DNA of 8,209 nucleotides, from contig DAOVIO010000169.1 of the NCBI GenBank assembly GCA_030673645.1, positions 1 through 8,209 of the forward strand. The letters are read 5' to 3'. Source of the stretch: JAGLSB01 sp023135955 (lineage in GTDB: Bacteria; Bacteroidota; Bacteroidia; Bacteroidales; GCA-2748055). How positions within the stretch are numbered: the first letter of the stretch is position 1; each line of letters begins with the position of its first letter. The notes beneath the pieces are model-generated. The model made no database searches, was not told the DNA's origin, and saw only the letters and a program-made list of their open reading frames with translations. The position numbers were made by a program, and so were the translations under genes. Of this stretch, positions 1 to 6,300 are shown one piece after another.

Positions 1-2175
1 CCTTCTTAGAATAAAAGGATTAATTAATTTCTTTAACTTCTTACTGCGAATCTCATCATTTTTCTTTTCGATGGGCATAACATATTCTTTTCTAAAGAAA
101 TTCAGACTGCCCAAAAGTCCTTTGTTAATAAAGTTCATTTGGGACCACAAATCGGTCAGTGAATTTTCTATTGGTGTTCCGGTAAGAACCAGTCGATAAT
201 CGGAATTAAGAATCTGCATGGCCTTATAAAGTTTCGAAGACGGATTCTTTATAAGCTGACTCTCATCCAGAATAGCATAATGAAAATGATAATTTGAAAT
301 GATTTCAATATCCTGTCGGATAGTATGATAACTTGATATAATAATATCGTAAAGATGAAAGTTTTTTAAAAACCCAGTTCTCTGACTTCCAATATAAGCC
401 ATGCTTTTCATCGATGGGGCAAAGCGCTTTAACTCGTTTTTCCAATTATGAACAAGACTGGCCGGGACAATAATTAAGGAGGTTAAAACTCTTTCTTCTA
501 CGGAAAAAAGATCAACTTGATTTGGGACAAGGTTTTCGCTTCCAGATAAAGATTGTGTTTCCTTGCTCTTTAACAAAAGGCTTATTGCCTGAAGGGTTTT
601 CCCCAGTCCCATATCATCTGCAAGGCAACCCCCAAGTCCATTTTGCTGCAAATACTTTAACCAAGTATAACCTTCCAGTTGATATGGTCTGAGCTCAGCA
701 GCTAGTTTCTCAGGAACCAGAGCCGGAGTTAGCCTTTCTTTTCGGTTCAGCATTTCCAGCTTGTCGAAATCAAGACTTTTTATCCCTTTCTCAGCCTTTT
801 CAAGGATAGAAAAATGTTGTTTATGGAGTAATATTTTGTCCTTTTTAGTTGTGGCAAAAGTGAACAAATCCTTAAATCTGCTGAACCATTCTCCCGGTAT
901 AATAAAAACACTTCCATCTTCAAGAACAAATTCTCTTCGCATTTCCAAAATATGCTTTCTAAAATGAAAAAATGGAATGCTATATTTCCCTATGCTAATA
1001 TTAGCTTTAATATCAAACCAGTCATTATCAAGAGAGTTGGATATTTTCAGCTCAATTGCACCGGTATAATATATATCACCATCAGGTTGAACCAGCTCTG
1101 CACCGCTTTCAAGTAATTCAGAAGTATTATTATTTACCCATTCAATTAATTGATATAACTGCTCTTCGTAACTTAGTTCTCTGATATTTTTTACCTCATA
1201 ATTAGCCTGATCAAAGCTTATAAGTCCAAGATTTGTCAATAAATCATGGTATTCTGATTCAAATTCCATGTCTCTGGAGAACTTTTCGTATCGGAACCGG
1301 TTTTTTTCTGTATAAAAATCGACATATACTTGTTGTTCAGTATTCGCGAGAATTTTTCTTTCATCATACTGAAACCGTAACAGGATGACGGCATTATTTC
1401 TTATCCCTTTTTCAATACAAAGAAGTACTTTTCTTTTGGGAGATATTAAATTTATCTCGAATCCTTCAGCGATAACATCCTGATGCATCACCAGGTTTTT
1501 TAAAAAAACTTTAAAGTACTGTTTTTCATATTTTTGAGGAATGTCAATTACATCTTTAATGAAAAAGGGTTTAAGTTTTTTTGCTTCAATATCCGGAATG
1601 AAATGTATCTGATTGTTTATCCTTAAAATGGCAGGAGAGTTACAAATTATCTCTGTTAATTGATCCTTAATAACCACATCCTTCCCGTTCAGGGTTAATT
1701 TGAGGCTATACCTAGAGCCTTCCTTTTCCTTTTGAAAAGAAAATACAGGTATAGTGTTGTCTGGTAAGACTTCCAAAAAATCTTCTTCAAAAATATTATC
1801 TCTTGTTTTTTCTCTTAAAAAGATCTCAATATTTGATCTTCTTAGTATTTCAAAAATTCTGCCTAGTCTTTTATTAATATAAGGTCTGATAAAACCATCT
1901 ATACTCTCAGGCTTCACTTTTGCCAGAAATTCTTTTATATTTTTCTCTTTTGAATAATACTTAAACAAATTCTGATCGCTATATTCATCAATTATTTTAA
2001 CTATTTCTTTCTCTGTATGAGATAGTGCTTTAAAAGCCAAATCATCTTTTGTTGGGAAAATAGTATGGCCTGGTGAATAAAAGCTTTTTCCACTATTTCT
2101 CAGGCTTAAAGGAATTATTAGCAAACCCCAATGCCTATGCTCATAAAGACCGAGCGCAAAAATAATCTCTTGCAT
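1..2175 (-). CDS. SNF2-family DEAD/DEAH-box helicase, N-terminal 725 codons (C-terminus beyond window edge)
   Basis: The frame is open from an ATG at 2173-2175 to the left edge; an in-frame stop (TAA, 2185-2187) lies just upstream of that ATG. The first ~490 residues are a poorly conserved N-terminal region, ending in a segment like the one that precedes the motor in bacterial SNF2 proteins (IIPGEWFSRFKDLF, around residues 430-445). The ATPase lobe starts near residue 495 (LRPYQLEGYTWL, Q499). Motif I is DDMGLGKT with K526, followed by motif Ia (LIIVPASLVHNW), motif II DESQ at 637-640 and motif III LVLTGTP at 662-668. The reading stops at FILR, just where the link to the second RecA lobe should begin, so motifs IV-VI (roughly 250 residues) are missing only because the window ends. 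No SWIM zinc finger is visible. SNF2 proteins are ATP-driven double-stranded DNA translocases that remodel protein-DNA complexes; the target here is unknown. Cytoplasmic. Family assignment is firm, role is not. Confidence 0.95.
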   Translation of the reverse strand, partial: MQEIIFALGLYEHRHWGLLIIPLSLRNSGKSFYSPGHTIFPTKDDLAFKALSHTEKEIVKIIDEYSDQNLFKYYSKEKNIKEFLAKVKPESIDGFIRPYINKRLGRIFEILRRSNIEIFLREKTRDNIFEEDFLEVLPDNTIPVFSFQKEKEGSRYSLKLTLNGKDVVIKDQLTEIICNSPAILRINNQIHFIPDIEAKKLKPFFIKDVIDIPQKYEKQYFKVFLKNLVMHQDVIAEGFEINLISPKRKVLLCIEKGIRNNAVILLRFQYDERKILANTEQQVYVDFYTEKNRFRYEKFSRDMEFESEYHDLLTNLGLISFDQANYEVKNIRELSYEEQLYQLIEWVNNNTSELLESGAELVQPDGDIYYTGAIELKISNSLDNDWFDIKANISIGKYSIPFFHFRKHILEMRREFVLEDGSVFIIPGEWFSRFKDLFTFATTKKDKILLHKQHFSILEKAEKGIKSLDFDKLEMLNRKERLTPALVPEKLAAELRPYQLEGYTWLKYLQQNGLGGCLADDMGLGKTLQAISLLLKSKETQSLSGSENLVPNQVDLFSVEERVLTSLIIVPASLVHNWKNELKRFAPSMKSMAYIGSQRTGFLKNFHLYDIIISSYHTIRQDIEIISNYHFHYAILDESQLIKNPSSKLYKAMQILNSDYRLVLTGTPIENSLTDLWSQMNFINKGLLGSLNFFRKEYVMPIEKKNDEIRSKKLKKLINPFILRR

Positions 2176-2384
2176 TGATTTCTTTTAAAAGATAAAAAAA
2201 TTGAAAGATAGGCATTGTTAATGGAATGGGAAAGGGATTATTGTCGGGAGATAAAAAAACAAATAGCATAAAGTTTGTGAAATTCTTCTCATTTCAGTTT
2301 TTCCACTAAAAAAGAACTTCTCTTATGATTCAAAACTGTTAATACATTTAACGAATATTACTGGAATTCCATTTTAATAATTCT

Positions 2385-2392
2385 TAATTTTG
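2385..2392 (+). promoter_or_regulatory. Bacteroidota-type -7 promoter element for the small lipoprotein gene
   Basis: TAATTTTG matches the Bacteroidota primary-sigma consensus TAnnTTTG exactly and lies 23 bases before the first ATG of the lipoprotein gene. Transcription would start near 2398-2400, giving a very short leader without a Shine-Dalgarno, as is normal in this phylum. No clean TTTG box is seen 19-21 bases upstream. A 10-base perfect palindrome, TGGAATTCCA at 2362-2371, occupies that spacer and could be an operator. Confidence 0.5.
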
Positions 2393-2415
2393 TTAATTCA
2401 TAGCTAACCTTAATA

Positions 2416-2649
2416 ATGCTGATAATGAAAAAGTATAAAAGAAAAATATTTCTTGTTCTCTTTGTGGTTGCGCTTGTACCATCTTGTGAACTATTCGATT
2501 GTAAAGATTGCAGTTATGTTACTTATGAAAACGGTACTTATGTGAGCGAAACACCTTCAATTCCATACTGCGGAACTGAGTTGGCTGATAAGGAAGCTGA
2601 AGAACCAGTGACTATTGGTGATAAAACTACTTATGTTGAGTGCTACTAA
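2416..2649 (+). CDS. small cysteine-rich lipoprotein of unknown function (77 aa)
   Basis: A short exported lipoprotein. A basic start (KKYKRK, residues 5-10) and a hydrophobic stretch (11-21) lead into the lipobox VPSC, so Cys24 should be lipidated by signal peptidase II processing. The next residues are E-L-F-D. The mature part is only about 54 residues, with four further cysteines: C29 and C32 (a CxxC pair), C52 in YCG, and C76 next to the end. They could form two disulfides or bind a metal. Between them run V-T-Y-x-N-G and V-T-I-G-D segments. From memory this resembles a set of short Bacteroidota lipoproteins with a C-x(2-3)-C...YCG...C pattern, none with a known role as far as I know. The start could equally be ATG 2425 (MKKYKRK), which gives a more typical signal peptide; there is no ribosome-binding site to decide. 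It is transcribed alone, divergent from the helicase and convergent with the phosphatase. Real gene likely; function not recognised. Confidence 0.8.
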   Translation: MLIMKKYKRKIFLVLFVVALVPSCELFDCKDCSYVTYENGTYVSETPSIPYCGTELADKEAEEPVTIGDKTTYVECY

Positions 2650-2687
2650 GCATCCTTAATAATCTGCAAAACCAAAAATACCAGTAT

Positions 2688-2738
2688 TTCGGTTGCTGAC
2701 TCTTCGGTTGCTGAGCGAAAGTCGAAGCACCGAAGCAC
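2688..2738. repeat. duplicated imperfect palindrome between convergent genes
   Basis: TTCGGTTGCTGA occurs twice (2688-2699 and 2703-2714, period 15). On the other side CGAAGCAC occurs twice in tandem (2723-2730, 2731-2738). The inner copies pair: CTTCGGTTGCT at 2702-2712 with AGCACCGAAG at 2726-2735, a 10-bp stem with one bulged T and a 13-base loop (GAGCGAAAGTCGA). The last repeat unit overlaps the first base of the phosphatase stop codon complement (2738-2740). A hairpin shared by two convergent genes could end both transcripts or protect their 3' ends, but neither side has an immediate run of T, so it is not a classic intrinsic terminator. It may instead be a dispersed palindromic (REP-like) element. 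Confidence 0.7.
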
Positions 2739-4657
2739 TAATACCTAACCCCAATAATTGTTACATCGTCTATTTGTTCAACATCCGTGCGCCATTCTTC
2801 GAAGACAGAATCCAGAATTTTCCCTTGCTCTATCATTGACTTATCCTGAATCTCGGTTAATAGGATCCTGAAATTTTTACTTAAAAACTTCTTTTGATTT
2901 GGACCTCCAAACTGATCTACAAAGCCATCGGAAAAAGTATAAAATGTATCTCCTTTTTTAATTTTTAGTTTATGCAAGCTGTATTTTTTCATATTATCAT
3001 GAACAGCAACCGGCATTTTATCGGCTTTTATCTGTATCAATTCTCCATCCTGAAATAAAATCAGCGGATTATTTGCCCCAGAAAACTCAAGGGTATCATT
3101 CTTATAATCGAGTGTACAAACTGTCATATCCATTCCATCTTTAACTTCACTTCCTCCCTCAACCTGCTTAAGTGAAATAATAATCTCTGCTCTCAAAGAA
3201 TTCAGAATCTCATCGGGATGATAAATGCCTTTGTTAATTACTATTTCGTTCAGAAGGCTTACTCCAAGCATACTCATAAAGGCTCCCGGGACTCCATGTC
3301 CGGTACAGTCGGCTGCAATAATTATTTGTTTATTATCCAATTCATTTACCCAGTAGAAATCGCCACTAACAATATCTCGTGGCTTGAACAGCACAAAGTG
3401 ATCTATTTCATCACTAAATAGCTCTAGAGAAGGGAGAATGGCAGTCTGAATTCTTTTGGCATACTCAATACTGTCTGTTATATGTTTCTTTTGATAAGCA
3501 ATCTGGTCTCTTTGCATTTCAGCCACATCGCGTTGCTGTTTTATTTCATCTTTTTGACGTGTAATAAGGACATTCTTTTCCTCCAGTGCAATATTCGCTT
3601 TTTTCTTATTCCTATAGTTAACATAAACAAAATATGCCAGTCCTATCATCAAAATAAGAAAAACACTTATGAAATAAGTTATGAGTTTTTGCTTCTCAAT
3701 TTCTCTTAGCTGTATTTTGATTTGATCGGCCAATTCATTATTACGTGCAATATTATCGTCTAGTTCCTTCTTACTTTCACCAAGAACTCTTTCCATCTCT
3801 TTTTTCTCGATCTCAATCCTTTCGATCTCCAAAGACATATCGGTCATTATTTTTTGCTGAGAACGAATTTCAACAAGATATTTCTGTAATTCCCTCTCCT
3901 TGGTTTTCAAGCTTGCCTGCTTTTGCTCAATGGCAATGTTGAGACTGTCGAGCCTGGCCATCTGCGTCGCTATTAATAATTTCTGCAACTCAATTTCTTC
4001 ATCAAGCTCGGCTATCTGAATTCTTTGTTCCTCAGTTATAATCTTTTCTTCAACAAGTTCTACTTCGGTTACTTTCAGTAATTCCTGCCAGTCTTCACGA
4101 GTCTTTACTGCCTGAGCAAGAAAGATTGGTTTTACTGTCATTCCTTCACTATTCAAAAAAGATTCATTTACTTCAAATTGGGGCGAGTCATTTATCACAA
4201 CAAAATTCATCATCGCCTCACGAAATTCATAGTCTTCTCCCATTAATAGAGTGTGGTTTCCCGTTATTTTGTCAAGTACCTTATCAATTTGATAATCTTC
4301 ATTTTTATTCACATAAAGCACCCGGGTGGGCTCAATCATATTTATGTCACGAAAAAACAACAAGCGTATCTCCTTATCCTGTATGGTTTTCCTGTTTTTT
4401 GCAATAGCATCCAACTCATAAAAAAGCTCTTCTTTATTAGTCAGCACACCGATAGTAAAATATTCGGTCGATCCCATAATGTCTTCGGGCCATTGAACAT
4501 ATTTGGAGATATCCATTATATAAAGCGCCCGGGTCTGATCTGTAAATCCCTGAGAAAAAACAGATAAACTCATACTTATTCCGATCATAATCAGGAACAG
4601 GAAAGAGAGGGAATCTTTTCCTGATTTATTCACTGTGTAAGGCGAATTTTTTTTCAT
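2738..4657 (-). CDS. membrane-anchored YfiR (DUF4154) sensor-SpoIIE/PP2C serine phosphatase
   Basis: A 639-residue transmembrane regulator. Residues 1-35 form a signal peptide with a long polar start, hydrophobic core 17-34 and likely cleavage before Gln36. Residues ~40-190 match the YfiR/DUF4154 fold (ALYIMDISKYVQWPED near the start, then MMNFVVIND and FEVNESF...EGMTVKPIFLAQAV); in Pseudomonas YfiR is a periplasmic sensor-repressor of the cyclase YfiN. A glutamate/lysine-rich coiled coil spans ~195-325, one membrane helix ~327-347, and a second short coil ~350-395. The cytoplasmic SpoIIE/PP2C domain fills ~415-639, with its metal-binding acidic residues in place: D433 (IVSGDFYW), D450 (AADCTGHG), D577 (SDGFVDQ) and D631 (IDDVTIIG). 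It should therefore be an active Mn/Mg-dependent Ser/Thr phosphatase switched by a periplasmic signal. SpoIIE enzymes usually act on STAS-type anti-anti-sigma proteins, but no STAS protein or anti-sigma kinase is present here. The stop is TAG. Confidence 0.93.
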   Translation of the reverse strand: MKKNSPYTVNKSGKDSLSFLFLIMIGISMSLSVFSQGFTDQTRALYIMDISKYVQWPEDIMGSTEYFTIGVLTNKEELFYELDAIAKNRKTIQDKEIRLLFFRDINMIEPTRVLYVNKNEDYQIDKVLDKITGNHTLLMGEDYEFREAMMNFVVINDSPQFEVNESFLNSEGMTVKPIFLAQAVKTREDWQELLKVTEVELVEEKIITEEQRIQIAELDEEIELQKLLIATQMARLDSLNIAIEQKQASLKTKERELQKYLVEIRSQQKIMTDMSLEIERIEIEKKEMERVLGESKKELDDNIARNNELADQIKIQLREIEKQKLITYFISVFLILMIGLAYFVYVNYRNKKKANIALEEKNVLITRQKDEIKQQRDVAEMQRDQIAYQKKHITDSIEYAKRIQTAILPSLELFSDEIDHFVLFKPRDIVSGDFYWVNELDNKQIIIAADCTGHGVPGAFMSMLGVSLLNEIVINKGIYHPDEILNSLRAEIIISLKQVEGGSEVKDGMDMTVCTLDYKNDTLEFSGANNPLILFQDGELIQIKADKMPVAVHDNMKKYSLHKLKIKKGDTFYTFSDGFVDQFGGPNQKKFLSKNFRILLTEIQDKSMIEQGKILDSVFEEWRTDVEQIDDVTIIGVRY

Positions 4658-4700
4658 ATGCGTGGTTTGATTTTATCTTGTAATTTCAATATAAAATATT

Positions 4701-4708
4701 CAAATTAA
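4701..4708 (-). promoter_or_regulatory. possible -7 element for the YfiR-SpoIIE gene
   Basis: Read on the minus strand the site is TTAATTTG, one mismatch from TAnnTTTG. It lies 43 bases before the start codon, and a TTTT stretch sits 21 bases upstream where the -33 TTTG box would be. It is the best match I found in the 240-base spacer, but in such AT-rich DNA a one-mismatch hit is weak evidence. Confidence 0.25.
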
Positions 4709-4897
4709 GAATCTATTTAGGTCATCATTAAAAGTAAAAAACTTCCATGTCTTTAGAAAGTATTTAAGCAATAATATATTTCTGCGATTTTTTTGTGGTC
4801 TTGAGTGAATTTAATTATTGCTATTTGAAAAATTGTTAGAATTAATTTTTGCAGTTTTAGTAATTATTTTTTTAGGTACCCTTTTTTTGAAAACGGA

Positions 4898-6106
4898 TTA
4901 AGTAATTTCACTAAGTAGAAATTCTCTAACGTGGATATGTTCCACTCCTTTATAGTTTGATTCCGCAAAATCATCCATGGAAATCACAATTTTTCTATGA
5001 TTATCCGCAATTTTCAATAGATTCCCAAATTCTCTTTCGTGAACCCTTTCATCTGCAATCATATAAGCAACTTGAATGTAAATTGTTATATCACCCTTAA
5101 CCGCAACAAAATCAATTTCCTTATTATCAAACTTACCCACGTAGATCTCAAACCCATCTGACATTAGCTTATTAAAAACAATATTTTCTAAAACCTTATT
5201 TATGTCTTTCATATTAAAAGTTTGGAGAGTGTTTCTCAAACCCAAATCGGTGAAATAAAATTTGTCGTTAATTTCAAATATTTTGCGCCCTTTAATGTCA
5301 AAGCGTTTAACCTTCTTTATGAAGAATGCATCTTCAAGAAATTGCAAGTATTCGAGAACTATTTTTGTGGAAATATTTATATTTTGCGATTTTAAAAAAT
5401 CACTTATTCTTTTAGCCGAAAGCAAACTACCTATATTATCTGCAAGAAAATGGTTGAGCCTTTCAAGGAAAACGATATTTCTTATATTGTATCTCGCAAC
5501 TACATCTCTGAGAATAATAGTATTATATATACTTCTCAGATACTCAAAGACTACATCTTCTTCCAATTTAAGATTATGTATATAGGGTAACCCACCGTAT
5601 TTGATAAAATTTACAAAGGTTTCCGGACTATCTAATAATTTATGAAATTGCAAAAACTCTTTATAGGATAAACTATGAATGTGAAATTGAATATATCTGC
5701 CACCAAGATAGGTTGCTATATCACTTGAAAGCATTTTTGCATTGCTCCCAGTGCAAAAAATATCAAAGCCGCCTTCAGCCAACAAACTTCTTAAGGATAT
5801 TTCAAAATTTTCAATATCCTGAATTTCATCAATGAATAAAAAATTAGTTATATTCTTTACTGATTTAGTCTTTATGTAATCCGTTAAATCTGATGAGGTC
5901 TTTATTTTCGAAAACTCTGTAAGCTCTTTGTTTATGTAAATTATTTTGGATTCTTTAAATTCTTTTTTGACATAATCCATTAATTGAAGTAATATATAAC
6001 TTTTTCCAACACGTCGCTGACCTACAAGAACCTTAATTATATCTTTGTTTATAAAAGGTATAATTCGATTAATATAAGTGTCGCGATAATAATAAAACCT
6101 CTTCAT
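4898..6106 (-). CDS. AAA_14/DUF4143 family ATPase
   Basis: A 402-residue cytoplasmic P-loop ATPase of the AAA_14 plus DUF4143 type, close to the usual length, so complete. The Walker A is GQRRVGKS (29-36, K35, the arginine-rich form typical of this family). Walker B is FLFIDE (89-94), and the sensor-like GSNAKML lies at 120-126. A winged-helix-like middle (~200-280) leads into the C-terminal DUF4143 part, with YFTDLGLRN at 284-292. The segment NIVFNKL (308-314), EID (330-332) and YIQVAY (343-348) follows the layout of PD-(D/E)XK nuclease folds, but has Gln-Val-Ala where a nuclease has Glu-x-Lys, so nuclease activity is doubtful. These ATPases are common, often multicopy and patchily distributed in Bacteroidota and archaea, and their function is not established. 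The gene is strongly AT-rich in places (11 G+C in 60 at 5941-6000, 13 in 60 at 5341-5400) compared with the neighbouring ggt. It stands alone behind its own promoter-like motif. Confidence 0.92.
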   Translation of the reverse strand: MKRFYYYRDTYINRIIPFINKDIIKVLVGQRRVGKSYILLQLMDYVKKEFKESKIIYINKELTEFSKIKTSSDLTDYIKTKSVKNITNFLFIDEIQDIENFEISLRSLLAEGGFDIFCTGSNAKMLSSDIATYLGGRYIQFHIHSLSYKEFLQFHKLLDSPETFVNFIKYGGLPYIHNLKLEEDVVFEYLRSIYNTIILRDVVARYNIRNIVFLERLNHFLADNIGSLLSAKRISDFLKSQNINISTKIVLEYLQFLEDAFFIKKVKRFDIKGRKIFEINDKFYFTDLGLRNTLQTFNMKDINKVLENIVFNKLMSDGFEIYVGKFDNKEIDFVAVKGDITIYIQVAYMIADERVHEREFGNLLKIADNHRKIVISMDDFAESNYKGVEHIHVREFLLSEIT

Positions 6107-6133
6107 GTGTTTATGTATAGATAAAATTTAGTT

Positions 6134-6141
6134 CAAATATA
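6134..6141 (-). promoter_or_regulatory. Bacteroidota-type -7 promoter element for the AAA_14/DUF4143 ATPase
   Basis: On the minus strand this reads TATATTTG, an exact TAnnTTTG match, 27 bases before the ATPase start codon. A TTTC at 6163-6166 sits 21 bases upstream, one mismatch from the -33 TTTG box. Transcription would start around 6128 and give a short leader with no Shine-Dalgarno. It supports independent expression of the ATPase rather than read-through from ggt. Confidence 0.5.
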
Positions 6142-6300
6142 CTAAATCAATTTCTTATAAGTGAAACTATTTGAAGAAAACAGATATATTTTACTTATAT
6201 GTAAACAATATGACATTAATAATAACGACTGTAAATGCAATAAGTATTAATAATTGATCCCTAATGAGTGATTAAAGCTAAGTCTTTCTTATATCAGAAC

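Noticed and set aside
761..967. 68-codon plus-strand open frame
   Set aside because: It lies wholly antisense inside the helicase gene, has no promoter or recognisable protein features, and reads as a shadow frame.
2688..2738. CRISPR-like or iteron array
   Set aside because: Only two copies of each short unit occur with 0-3 base spacers. They form opposite arms of a hairpin, not spaced direct repeats.
4126..4567. Two overlapping plus-strand open frames of 93 and 104 codons
   Set aside because: Both are antisense to the YfiR domain of the phosphatase gene, which has clear family motifs on the minus strand.
4828..4850. AAAAATT/AATTTTT inverted repeat as a terminator for the ATPase gene
   Set aside because: The stem is seven A-T pairs with no G-C and lies about 50 bases past the stop codon. 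This is expected by chance in such AT-rich DNA.
4867..4888. GGTACC flanked by runs of T as a terminator
   Set aside because: The symmetric core is only six bases with no loop, and on the ATPase transcript the runs are of A, not U.
5262..5585. 107-codon plus-strand open frame
   Set aside because: It is antisense to the DUF4143 ATPase. Its composition mirrors the coding strand opposite and no domain is recognisable.
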